Positions 55,596 through 63,510 of a stretch of DNA of 64,000 bases are shown here, one piece after another (the first letter of the stretch is position 1; every line of letters starts with the position of its first letter). Both the position numbers and the translations under genes were made by a program. The stretch is from Gillisia hiemivivida (GTDB taxonomy: Bacteria > Bacteroidota > Bacteroidia > Flavobacteriales > Flavobacteriaceae). The notes below the pieces were generated by a model. That model was not told where the DNA came from. It saw only the letters and a list, made by a program, of their open reading frames with translations, and did no database searches. Where the stretch lies: positions 124,001 to 188,000 of the forward strand of contig NZ_VORY01000006.1 in assembly GCF_007997295.1 (NCBI RefSeq), in the 5' to 3' direction.

Positions 55596-55964
55596 TTAAG
55601 AAATAGGCTTGTAAGTAGCGCTGATCTTTAAGGAGATAGTATCATTCTGTTTAGCAATTCCTTTAAGCTTTAAAATTCCATTTTCAGAGACTATAGAAGA
55701 TTGCAATATTAGCTTTTCACAAATATTAGGATCTACAACTGCCATAAACTTGACATTAGCAGCGGTTGCCAATTGCAACTTTTTATTAGACCTTCGCTCT
55801 GCTTCTTCCTTGAATAGTTGCATTAAAATAACTCCCGGAGTTACAGGTCTATCTGGAAAGTGTCCTCTATATAGATCATGATCCTTATTTATCTTTACTT
55901 CAGTTATAAATTCTCCTGCTAGTTCTGTTGAACTTACTACTGAATAAAAATCTTTTAAAAGCAT
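55596..55964 (-). CDS. FabZ-like 3-hydroxyacyl-ACP dehydratase
   Basis: A 122-residue single hotdog-fold protein with the FabA/FabZ active-site motif HFPDRPVTPGVI (about residues 35-46), where the histidine and the following helix contribute the catalytic pair, and LFKEEAERRSNKK. It dehydrates the 3-hydroxyacyl-ACP in the polyene cycle. It is the second dehydratase of the locus; the other is at 62,073-62,522. Gaps of 66 and 72 nt on either side make it slightly less tightly packed than the core. Confidence 0.88.
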   Translation of the reverse strand: MLLKDFYSVVSSTELAGEFITEVKINKDHDLYRGHFPDRPVTPGVILMQLFKEEAERRSNKKLQLATAANVKFMAVVDPNICEKLILQSSIVSENGILKLKGIAKQNDTISLKISATYKPIS

Positions 55965-56030
55965 ATACTATCTATTTAGAAAAGCTAAAATAGATAGAAA
56001 TTTGATTCTGATACTAAGACTTGATGATTT

Positions 56031-56651
56031 TTAATTCTGAAAAACTGTGGGATGTATAGGTTGATTAAACCTGATGTTTTTAAAATCGATCTCAGTATAA
56101 TCTCCAGATGCTTCTATAAGTCTCACGGTGATCACTACGAAGTTCCTATCAAATAGCAGGACTATTTGGTTGAACATCTCTCTTATGGTCGCGTCTTTTG
56201 GGACAATAACCGCAGAGATAAGATTCGTAGTTTTAAAATAAGAAACGTCATAATTCTTTTTATCTTCTAGTAACTTACCATTAATACTGCCTGAGATTAA
56301 TGTGACTAACTTTTCGAAAAGCTTATTAGATTTGAGATCGGTTACAGATTTATAACCATCGTCATCAATAAAAAGTTTACTGTCTTTAAATAATATCTTA
56401 TAATTATAGGGTTGTTTATACTCCCATTTAAGTATGTCTGGAGCCAGGTAATATAATCTACCACTACTAATTGCGGCACCTTTCATCATTTTAATATACT
56501 TCGTCTGGAGGAAATCACTAGACAAACTTTCCAAGGCGTCTGAACGCTTAGAAACAATTTCTTTGAATTTAATGGTTTCCGCTTCCGTCAAAGGAGTTTG
56601 CGCAAATGTTGCAACCGAAATAAAAAAAACAGCTAGTTTAAGAATACGCAT
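56031..56651 (-). CDS. LolA-like periplasmic lipid/lipoprotein carrier
   Basis: A 206-residue protein with a signal peptide (LKLAVFFISVATFAQT). The body is the LolA half-barrel: SSDFLQTKYIKMMKGAAISS, GRLYYLAPDILKWEYKQPY and LFIDDDGYKSV are family landmarks. Within this locus it most likely carries the lipid-linked polyene across the periplasm rather than lipoproteins in general, as proposed for aryl polyene loci that pair a LolA-like protein with an MMPL exporter. It overlaps the deacetylase gene by 14 nt. Confidence 0.9.
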   Translation of the reverse strand: MRILKLAVFFISVATFAQTPLTEAETIKFKEIVSKRSDALESLSSDFLQTKYIKMMKGAAISSGRLYYLAPDILKWEYKQPYNYKILFKDSKLFIDDDGYKSVTDLKSNKLFEKLVTLISGSINGKLLEDKKNYDVSYFKTTNLISAVIVPKDATIREMFNQIVLLFDRNFVVITVRLIEASGDYTEIDFKNIRFNQPIHPTVFQN

Positions 56652-57408
56652 TTAATTGAAATAAATTATCTACCCTAACGGATCTATAATTGTTGGTTTG
56701 CAAAAATAACAACAATTGTTCCAAGATTTCTACCGTTTGTAGATTGTTATCGTGTAATAAAATGACATCTCCGGGTTTTATATTTTTAATGATCCTTTTT
56801 AAAATAAAATTCTTAGAATTCAGAATGGCATCATAAGACCGCAAATTCCATCCAATAACCTGATGTCCTGTACTGTTCAATGCTCTTTGCACCTTTGGAT
56901 TAATAATTCCAAAAGGGGGTCTAAAGGTTTTTAAGTTGATTCCTCCGACCTCGAAAGCAATCCTATTACAGCTATTAATTTCTTCAATAATTTGATGAGT
57001 CCTCAAAAAACCCATTTTTCGAGTATGAGAAAATGTATGATTTCCTACTAAATGCCCCTCTTGAAGTATCTTCTGAAAGATCTCAGGGTTCTCTTGAATC
57101 TGCTTGCCAATGCAAAAAAAACTTGCCTTTGCATTATACTTCTTCAGTAAAGCTAATATTTCTAAAGTATTCTCCACCGGACCATCATCAAAAGTAAGTG
57201 CTATTTCCCTATTTGTTATTGCTGGATTGTTGTTATATGCCTTCACAAAAAAGTTCCATTGAACATTTGATGAGATCAGTAATAAAAAGAATAGATATGC
57301 TAGAACAGCGATCAACAAGATCCAAATGGAGATGAATTCAAAAAACACCAAGAGTACTCCAATAAAGAATAAGAGAATAACTACGATATTAAATGGTTTG
57401 TAGCTCAA
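56638..57408 (-). CDS. Polysaccharide deacetylase-family protein
   Basis: A 256-residue protein with two N-terminal membrane helices (NIVVILLFFIGVLLVFF and a second) followed by a NodB domain: TFDDGPVENTLEI is motif 1, HTFSHTRKMG is motif 2 with the metal histidines, RPPFG is motif 3, and DVILLHDNN is the last. It deacetylates a carbohydrate or an N-acetyl group, substrate unknown. The start is TTG overlapping the TGA of the chain-length-factor-like gene (TTGA at 57,405-57,408). Confidence 0.87.
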   Translation of the reverse strand: MSYKPFNIVVILLFFIGVLLVFFEFISIWILLIAVLAYLFFLLLISSNVQWNFFVKAYNNNPAITNREIALTFDDGPVENTLEILALLKKYNAKASFFCIGKQIQENPEIFQKILQEGHLVGNHTFSHTRKMGFLRTHQIIEEINSCNRIAFEVGGINLKTFRPPFGIINPKVQRALNSTGHQVIGWNLRSYDAILNSKNFILKRIIKNIKPGDVILLHDNNLQTVEILEQLLLFLQTNNYRSVRVDNLFQLNAYS

Positions 57409-58469
57409 GGTTTTTGTAACAAGATTAGGCTATGGTTCGTATTCGAGGACAAGTTATATAAAAGTATGTTTTTGGGGTTTGCACCATATATAGCATTAAG
57501 TTTTAAAATAGCTGGAATTTGCTGCTTTTTAAAAATCAGACAACTCAACCAAATAGCAAAACCGGTTACTGTTTTAAAATCTCCTGATAGATGTTTATAC
57601 GCGAGCTGGCAAGTTTCAGAAAATATCGTGTTTTGTAACTCATCATAAACCTTATCTTGCTCTAAATCTCCGTTTTTTCCAAGAAAAACAATATCCAAAT
57701 CCTGTGATCTCAAGCTATTTTTTAATAGAAATTCCGTGATTTTTTCTGAAATCTCAATAGATGATTCGGCTTTAAAATTAGTCACGCCTTTTAGTTGAGC
57801 ATACGAATCCTTTATATTTTCAGTAGTTAAATTAAAGAAAAAAGCTCCTTCAGAAGTAATAGTTCCTTCAGATTTCTTTGAGAACAGACTTAAATTTTCT
57901 ATTTCTTCTTCTTTTAGAAAACCATTCAAATAGCCAAAAGAAGTGATCCTATTAGAAACTTCATCTACACCTCCCACCAAAACTGAATTTAAAGAGGGTT
58001 TTTCATTTAGTAATAATACGGAATCTATTAAAGCAGATTCCAGAGAAGCACTTTCTTGAGAATAAGTAACATTATATCCGGAACACTTCAAATTCAAAGC
58101 GATCTGCCCTCCTACTGTATTGTGGGTAGATTGGATAAAAGAGGTAGGAGTTAATAATTCCTCTTGTTGAGAAAGCATGCTTTCCAAAAACTTCTCTGTA
58201 TCCTGTTTACAGCCTTCGCCCGTTCCTGTAATAATAGCATCTGGAAGCTCTACATTTGCATCTTGCAAAGCCATTTTGCCCGCAGTAAGGCCCATTTTAA
58301 TTACCTGTGACATTCTTCTTAATGCCATAGCCGGAATGTATTCTTTGAAATTTGGCGAGATCGCCTGAAATATATTAGAATTATATATGATTGGTTTTTC
58401 TAAAAAAATGCTTTCTTCAGTTTGAGCAGATATCGCTCCAATCCCAATTATATAAACAGTTCTACTCAT
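57405..58469 (-). CDS. Ketosynthase-like chain-length factor, active cysteine lost
   Basis: A 354-residue thiolase-fold protein. Where ketosynthases have TACSSG it has TYSQESASLESA, placing a serine (Ser140) at the active-site cysteine. Near its C terminus the GHTLAAAG histidine loop is replaced by HLSGDFKTVTGFAIW. It should therefore be catalytically silent and pair with the complete ketosynthase encoded next to it (8-nt overlap), as chain-length factors do in type II and aryl polyene (ApeO/ApeC-type) systems. The pairing is inference from order and family knowledge. Confidence 0.85.
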   Translation of the reverse strand: MSRTVYIIGIGAISAQTEESIFLEKPIIYNSNIFQAISPNFKEYIPAMALRRMSQVIKMGLTAGKMALQDANVELPDAIITGTGEGCKQDTEKFLESMLSQQEELLTPTSFIQSTHNTVGGQIALNLKCSGYNVTYSQESASLESALIDSVLLLNEKPSLNSVLVGGVDEVSNRITSFGYLNGFLKEEEIENLSLFSKKSEGTITSEGAFFFNLTTENIKDSYAQLKGVTNFKAESSIEISEKITEFLLKNSLRSQDLDIVFLGKNGDLEQDKVYDELQNTIFSETCQLAYKHLSGDFKTVTGFAIWLSCLIFKKQQIPAILKLNAIYGANPKNILLYNLSSNTNHSLILLQKP

Positions 58470-59652
58470 TTTTACTGAAGATTAAGGACGTACAATTTCC
58501 TCCAAAACCGAAAGAATTAGACAATACATAATTAACAGTTTTATTCTGCAATTCAGTTATTGGGAGTAATCCTGATTCCTTCATTGGTTTCGAAAAATTC
58601 AAATTGGGAAAAATTAAATTATTTTGAAGAGATAAAATACTAAACACTGCTTCCAAAGCTCCTGCAGCAGCTAAGGTATGGCCTGTAAAGGCTTTTGTAG
58701 AACTAAGATCTGGAATTACAGATGTAAAAAGCTGCTTAATAGCATTAGTCTCTGAAAGATCATTGTTTCTGGTGGCAGTTCCATGTGCATTGATATAATC
58801 TATATTTTCAGCACCGATTCCAGCAACTTCAAGTGCATCTTTCATTGCTTTATAGGCGCCCTCCCCCGTTTCAGAAGCGGCGGTTTGATGATAAGCATCA
58901 TTTGCATTTCCGTAACCAAGTACACGACCTATAATTCTTTTATCCTTTGCTAAATTTTCAGCTTCCAAGACTAAATAAGCAGCCCCTTCTCCCAAATTCA
59001 ATCCGTTTCTGGAATCATCAAAAGCTTTGCATTTTTCTTCAGAAAGGATTTTTAAAGAATTGAATCCGTTTAGAGTGAATTTTGTAAGACAATCTGTTCC
59101 TCCCACAATTACACGATCTAATTCCCCTGCCTTAATGAGTCTTGCGCCAAGCATAATTGCATTCGCACCAGAAGAGCAGGCTGTGCTAATAGTAGTTGTA
59201 AAACCTTTTATATTAAGGTGTTCTGAAATCTTATTTGTAGTAAATCCGGGATGTTGAGCAGGGATAAATTGATGATGGGCATCAGAACTTTCGTATTCTA
59301 AATAATATTTCTCTGTTGCATCCATTCCACCCACACTAGAACCAGAAATAAAACCTGTAGTAAGTAACTCCTTTGCATTCAAACCAGAAGACTTTATAGC
59401 CTCTTTAGCTGCAATTATTCCTAGAAGTGCAGCACGTGTATAGGAGCGATTATCTGCTAATTGAAGTTTATTTTCAAAATCGAGATTGAGAGTTTTTACT
59501 TCTCCTACAGGAAGACTGGTATGCTTAGTTTTTAGCATTTCAGGAAAGCAAATCCCATCCTGAGCTTTAATTAAGGCGTTAAAATTCGCCTCTACTCCGT
59601 TGCCAAGAGCTGAAATAATTCCCATTCCTGTAATGGCAACTCCACTATTCAT
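58462..59652 (-). CDS. Beta-ketoacyl-ACP synthase (FabF-like, complete)
   Basis: A 396-residue KAS II type ketosynthase with an intact Cys159-His290-His325 triad: ISTACSSGANAIML, YINAHGTATRNND and AFTGHTLAAAGALEA. The NDAYHQTAAS loop of FabF is also recognisable. It extends the acyl/polyene chain with malonyl-ACP. It lies 3 nt after the ACP gene and overlaps the chain-length-factor-like gene by 8 nt, which supports co-translation of a heterodimer. Confidence 0.94.
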   Translation of the reverse strand: MNSGVAITGMGIISALGNGVEANFNALIKAQDGICFPEMLKTKHTSLPVGEVKTLNLDFENKLQLADNRSYTRAALLGIIAAKEAIKSSGLNAKELLTTGFISGSSVGGMDATEKYYLEYESSDAHHQFIPAQHPGFTTNKISEHLNIKGFTTTISTACSSGANAIMLGARLIKAGELDRVIVGGTDCLTKFTLNGFNSLKILSEEKCKAFDDSRNGLNLGEGAAYLVLEAENLAKDKRIIGRVLGYGNANDAYHQTAASETGEGAYKAMKDALEVAGIGAENIDYINAHGTATRNNDLSETNAIKQLFTSVIPDLSSTKAFTGHTLAAAGALEAVFSILSLQNNLIFPNLNFSKPMKESGLLPITELQNKTVNYVLSNSFGFGGNCTSLIFSKNE

Positions 59653-59655
59653 AGA

Positions 59656-59913
59656 CTATTTAGTTCGGTGAGATTCTATATATTCTGCCATTTTATTAAT
59701 GGAAATAAAGATTTCTTTTCCTTGATTGGGATCGGTTAATTTAATTCCGTAATCTTTCTCTAGTAACACAATTAATTCCAACGCATCAATAGAATCTAGT
59801 CCCAATCCGTCTCCAAAAAGTGAATCATCGTTATCTATATCTTCTATAGATAATTCTTCAAGGTTAAGTTGTTCTATAATACTTTGTTTAAGCTCTGTGC
59901 GTAAATCACTCAT
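59656..59913 (-). CDS. Acyl carrier protein
   Basis: An 85-residue ACP, starting at ATG 59,911-59,913 (a TTG two codons earlier is less likely). The phosphopantetheine attachment serine is in GLGLDSIDALELIV, at about residue 41, surrounded by acidic residues. It carries the growing polyene chain for the neighbouring ketosynthases. The start overlaps the end of the ketosynthase-like fragment gene by 8 nt. Confidence 0.93.
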   Translation of the reverse strand: MSDLRTELKQSIIEQLNLEELSIEDIDNDDSLFGDGLGLDSIDALELIVLLEKDYGIKLTDPNQGKEIFISINKMAEYIESHRTK

Positions 59914-60517
59914 TTTCAAATCTGTATAATTCCTCTAAGTTCTCTTTGGTAAACGGGATCTCTCCATTATTTGAAACCAAGCACAAAAGTACATCATATT
60001 GGTCATTTTTCAGTTCTATCCACCCACAAACCACACTGGAGGCTTTTCCTGAATTCAGTAATGTTTCCGAATAATCCACTAACAAATCGGCATTGAATTT
60101 ATCTTCAATAAAAAACACATTCTCGCTTTGAAGTTTATGTTTAATACTTATTTCCCCAAGAACTATATTTGGCAAGGTATACACAAAAACTGCAGGAGAA
60201 ACAATGCTTTCCATAGATTTTACATGTTTCATATCTACATCATGGCTTGAAGAAGCATTAGAAAAAACCAAAGCGGTATCTGCATTAAAATGTTGACTCC
60301 TTAGTAGTACCGATGAACCTAGAATCCCCAATTTACATAGAGAATCCATCTTATGATATTTTGGATATCTCAGCGCCAATTTCTTATAGGAGTCTTTTAA
60401 AAATTGAGAGAGATCAATTTTAGAATCAAAAGATAGAATAGATTCCCTTTTCAAAAAGATCTCCTCATTTTTAATCCTAATAGAATTTGTAATAAATTGA
60501 TTTCTAGCTTTATCCAT
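59906..60517 (-). CDS. Ketosynthase-like protein fragment without active site
   Basis: A 203-residue protein that resembles only the N-terminal part of a thiolase fold: TALVFSNASSSHDVD and SPAVFVYTLPNIVLGEISI correspond to the strand-loop preceding the ketosynthase nucleophile, but no cysteine lies at the elbow and there is no His/His half. It is not a truncation by mutation: it is flanked by 8-nt overlaps with both neighbours and has a normal start. Homologues in flexirubin loci are labelled 3-oxoacyl-ACP synthase. It may be a non-catalytic partner or scaffold. Confidence 0.7.
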   Translation of the reverse strand: MDKARNQFITNSIRIKNEEIFLKRESILSFDSKIDLSQFLKDSYKKLALRYPKYHKMDSLCKLGILGSSVLLRSQHFNADTALVFSNASSSHDVDMKHVKSMESIVSPAVFVYTLPNIVLGEISIKHKLQSENVFFIEDKFNADLLVDYSETLLNSGKASSVVCGWIELKNDQYDVLLCLVSNNGEIPFTKENLEELYRFENE

Positions 60518-61652
60518 TAAAACTCTTTTTTAATATCATTGCTAAATTACAACCACCAAAACCAGAAGCTGTTTTTAATGCAGTTTTAAGTTCTTTCTTT
60601 TCTATTTTCTGAATAATATTAAGAGGTTTTGAAACTCCTAATTCTTCAAAATTAAGCGAAGGATATAATTCATTATTAAGCAATGAATGTTTTGTAAGAA
60701 TGGTTTCTAATAAAGCCGAAGCACCTAAAGTATGTCCATAAAAACCTTTAAAACTATTTACAGGAACATGGGCTAAGGCTGCTCTATTAAAGGCCACAGC
60801 TTCCATTTCGTCATTAAATATAGTAGCAGTGCCGTGAGCAGATAAATAATCCATCTCTGAAGCTGATAGTTTTGATTCTTTTAAAGCCTGCTGTATACTT
60901 TTATATAAACCTTCACCGGTTCTGGAAGGCGCGGAAATATGATTGGCATCATTTGTTGAAGCATCTCCGATCAAACTAACAGAATCACCTTCCCTTTTAT
61001 TATTACTCACCAAAATTGCCGCTGCTGCTTCTCCCAAACTAATGCCATCTCTGTTCTTTGAAAAGGGTTTACAAGGAGTAGCACTTAATGCCTGAAAAGA
61101 TTGAAATCCAGAGGTTACAAAGTCCGAAACTAAGTCTCCGGCAACAACTATGGCATTATTAAACTTCCCAGCTTGTATAAATCTTTTGGAAATTGCAACT
61201 GCAAGTCCCCCGGAAATACAGGCGTTAGAAACAATAATTGGCTTAAGTTTAAAGCCAAAGAATTCTTGAATAATCTTGGCCAAGGAATTTAACTTTGCCC
61301 GATCCTTAGAAAAATTTTGTGGATTGCCAAACAGATCTATGTTCCCTTTAGTACTTGAAATGATAAGTGCTGTTTCCGATAGATCTAATTGATTATTATT
61401 TAGAACACTTTGAGTTGCAAGCAACATCATTTGCTCCAGTTTGGTGAATTTTGTAGCATCGCCTATAATAGAAAAATTATCTGCTAATAAGGCCGCTTCG
61501 ATTATTCCAGCATAAAACCCTCCATTTTGAAACCTTAAGTTTTCATGGAATTGAAGACCAGAATTCCCAGCTTTCATCGCTTTTATATTTTCTGAAGTAG
61601 AAAAACCAAGTGGAGAGATAATTGAATCTTCCTGTAATAAAATATCCATCAT
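60510..61652 (-). CDS. Second complete beta-ketoacyl-ACP synthase
   Basis: A 380-residue ketosynthase with Cys145 (IVSNACISGGLAVAI), His273 (YLSAHGTATIFND) and His307 (FYGHTLGASALLE) all present. It diverges from the FabF-like protein downstream and probably acts at a different step, such as starter condensation. Two ATG codons head the gene (61,650-61,652 and 61,647-61,649), and either can be used. It directly abuts the thioesterase gene and overlaps the ketosynthase fragment gene by 8 nt. Confidence 0.92.
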   Translation of the reverse strand: MMDILLQEDSIISPLGFSTSENIKAMKAGNSGLQFHENLRFQNGGFYAGIIEAALLADNFSIIGDATKFTKLEQMMLLATQSVLNNNQLDLSETALIISSTKGNIDLFGNPQNFSKDRAKLNSLAKIIQEFFGFKLKPIIVSNACISGGLAVAISKRFIQAGKFNNAIVVAGDLVSDFVTSGFQSFQALSATPCKPFSKNRDGISLGEAAAAILVSNNKREGDSVSLIGDASTNDANHISAPSRTGEGLYKSIQQALKESKLSASEMDYLSAHGTATIFNDEMEAVAFNRAALAHVPVNSFKGFYGHTLGASALLETILTKHSLLNNELYPSLNFEELGVSKPLNIIQKIEKKELKTALKTASGFGGCNLAMILKKSFNG

Positions 61653-62072
61653 TTAGATCAAGCCCAATTTCTTTTTCCAATCTAAGAAAAATGATGGATT
61701 AATCAGCACAAGTTCTCTGCTTTCATTTAGAAAAACCTGAGTTGTTTCACCAATACAAACCAATCTATCTTTTTTAAAGATATTATAAGTAAATACAAGT
61801 TTTGCAGCATCTACTGGCTGGAAGCTTGTTTCTACTTCAAAAGTGTCGCCATATTCTAAAGGCAATTTATGCTCACAACTAGATTTTACTATAGGAGTTG
61901 CATAACCACGATTTTTCATGTCTAAATAAGAAATTTCATGTTGAATGCAGAAATCCTCACGTCCCTCTTCAAAATACTTTAAATAATTCCCGTGCCAAAC
62001 GATCTGTAAAGGATCACATTCATTGAACCTTACCTTGAGTTGAATTCGGGATTTAAGGATGTTTGAGGACAT
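61653..62072 (-). CDS. 4-hydroxybenzoyl-CoA thioesterase-like (hotdog) protein
   Basis: A 139-residue acyl-CoA/ACP thioesterase. The 4HBT active-site motif NECDPLQIVWHGNYLKYFEE (about residues 16-35) carries the catalytic Asp and the His of the WHGNY turn. It would release acyl chains or proofread the polyene line. Stop and start of neighbours are directly abutting, as expected for an operon. The exact substrate is unknown. Confidence 0.9.
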   Translation of the reverse strand: MSSNILKSRIQLKVRFNECDPLQIVWHGNYLKYFEEGREDFCIQHEISYLDMKNRGYATPIVKSSCEHKLPLEYGDTFEVETSFQPVDAAKLVFTYNIFKKDRLVCIGETTQVFLNESRELVLINPSFFLDWKKKLGLI

Positions 62073-62522
62073 TTATTCTACCGTTACTGTTTTCATTTCT
62101 GAAGTTGCTACAACTTTTCCATTTTCATCTACTGTTTCAGCAACTACAAGGGTCACACCCATTATTTCTTTTAAAATTTCAACATTTGTAACAAGCTTGG
62201 TGGCCGCCTTAGGCAAAGATCTTATTTCAATAGTCTTTATAGCGCCAATAAAACCTGTTTTCGGCTTATCTAAACCAGATAAAAAACCTTGGTACCCACG
62301 ATGTAAAGACATACTCTGCGCCATATGTTCGATAAGACCCGCTTCAGACAAAAATCCTTCTTCCACCAATATATTATCTACCGGGATTGCAAAGCCTGTT
62401 TTTCCTGTAAGTGCCGTATATTCAAATAATGAATCTACCATCACAAAAGGTGGTTTCTGCGGGATAAGTTGAATAATTCGTTGAGGATCTAGAATAGGTT
62501 CTATTAGTAAGTTTTGCTCCAT
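62073..62522 (-). CDS. 3-hydroxyacyl-ACP dehydratase, ApeP-like hotdog protein
   Basis: A 149-residue hotdog protein when started at ATG 62,520-62,522; an in-frame TTG five codons upstream is less likely. It carries QKPPFVMVDSLFEY near the N terminus and LIEHMAQSMSLHRGY, with the central-helix glutamate-histidine pair seen in dehydratases of aryl polyene loci. It probably dehydrates a subset of polyene intermediates. The 97-nt gap to the acyltransferase gene contains no further gene but a hairpin just after its stop. Confidence 0.83.
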   Translation of the reverse strand: MEQNLLIEPILDPQRIIQLIPQKPPFVMVDSLFEYTALTGKTGFAIPVDNILVEEGFLSEAGLIEHMAQSMSLHRGYQGFLSGLDKPKTGFIGAIKTIEIRSLPKAATKLVTNVEILKEIMGVTLVVAETVDENGKVVATSEMKTVTVE

Positions 62523-62611
62523 AAATTTTAAAATCAATAACCTCGATACAAAGTCTACGAGGAAAAATGAGTAATATTTAATATCTTAAAATAACCATCA
62601 GGTTAAATAAA

Positions 62612-62632
62612 CAAACCCTCTATGAGGGGTTG
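62612..62632 (-). terminator. Hairpin at the acyltransferase stop (copy 3 of the repeated 3'-end element)
   Basis: On the minus strand AACCCC-TC-ATA-GAGGGTT places the TAG in the loop; CCCTC (62,616-62,620) pairs with GAGGG (62,624-62,628), and a T-rich tract follows. It differs from the pfkA copy in only a few bases. As it sits inside the pigment operon it may be an attenuator. Confidence 0.45.
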
Positions 62633-63504
62633 AAATCATTCCAATAATCATAATAATTATACCACTGATGCGGGTATTTTCTCACCATCCCTTCCAAGTC
62701 TCCAAGATAGGCTTTTATTAATTCTTTTGGAGAGTCAGACGTACCTTCAAAAGGTCTTGCATAAAAATGATAATGAAAATCTTTTTCCCTCATTATATGA
62801 ACAAATAATACAGGTATTTTGTTACGTGTTGCAAGTTTAAAGGGACCCTGCGGGAATTTTGTAGGTTTACCAAGTAATTCTTCAGTATATGTTTTAGCGT
62901 CTTTGTAATACCTATCTGCTGCAAAAACCAAAAGCTCATTTTTCTTTAAAGCTTCATTCATCAGGAAAATATGAGAAAGATCATCATTTAAAACAATCGT
63001 TTTAATGCTGGTTTTTCCTGTAACAGATTCTAAATAATTCTTTATCTCTTCATGTTCCAGGTCGGTTATTATAAGGTTTACAACTGCAGAGTCGTGCTTA
63101 TCACTAAAGAAATGCTGCGCTAAATTAAAATTCCCAATATGTGCAGTTAGTAGGATTCCCCCTCTTTTCTTCGCCAGAATCTCATTAATGTGGTGGATGC
63201 CATCAAATTCGAAACTATATTTTTTCTTTAATCCTGAACCTATAGCGATCCTATCCAATTGAATTCTTCCAAAGGTGAAATAACTTCTATATACCTGAAA
63301 TATTGCACTTAAAGCTGAATAATTCAATCTTCTTCGGAAGAGATAGTAAGTGCTTTTAGTAGAGTTAAAAGAAAAAATCATAAAATAAGCAGCTACAAAA
63401 AGGAGCACAAAATAAGAAGCATAAAGGCCAAAGGTCTTTATAATAAATACATAGATCCTAAACCCTAAAACGGTTCCTCTAGATTGCCCTTTCCATTCTG
63501 CCAT
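62620..63504 (-). CDS. LpxL-like lysophospholipid acyltransferase
   Basis: A 294-residue protein with an N-terminal membrane helix pair (FGLYASYFVLLFVAAYFMIF) and an LpxL/HtrB-like acyltransferase domain. The catalytic HxxxxD-type motif is in GILLTAHIGNFNLAQHF, with FAADRYYKDAKT and FPQGPFKLATRNKIPVLFVH downstream. Such enzymes attach acyl chains to lipid A-like or other lipids; in polyene loci the acyl donor is the polyene thioester. The assignment is solid as a family, and the donor is inferred. Confidence 0.9.
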   Translation of the reverse strand: MAEWKGQSRGTVLGFRIYVFIIKTFGLYASYFVLLFVAAYFMIFSFNSTKSTYYLFRRRLNYSALSAIFQVYRSYFTFGRIQLDRIAIGSGLKKKYSFEFDGIHHINEILAKKRGGILLTAHIGNFNLAQHFFSDKHDSAVVNLIITDLEHEEIKNYLESVTGKTSIKTIVLNDDLSHIFLMNEALKKNELLVFAADRYYKDAKTYTEELLGKPTKFPQGPFKLATRNKIPVLFVHIMREKDFHYHFYARPFEGTSDSPKELIKAYLGDLEGMVRKYPHQWYNYYDYWNDFNPS

Positions 63505-63510
63505 AATAGT

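Noticed and set aside
62523-62537. TTG start five codons upstream for the 62,073 dehydratase.
   Set aside because: An ATG at 62,520-62,522 lies closer to the conserved domain and needs no unusual start.
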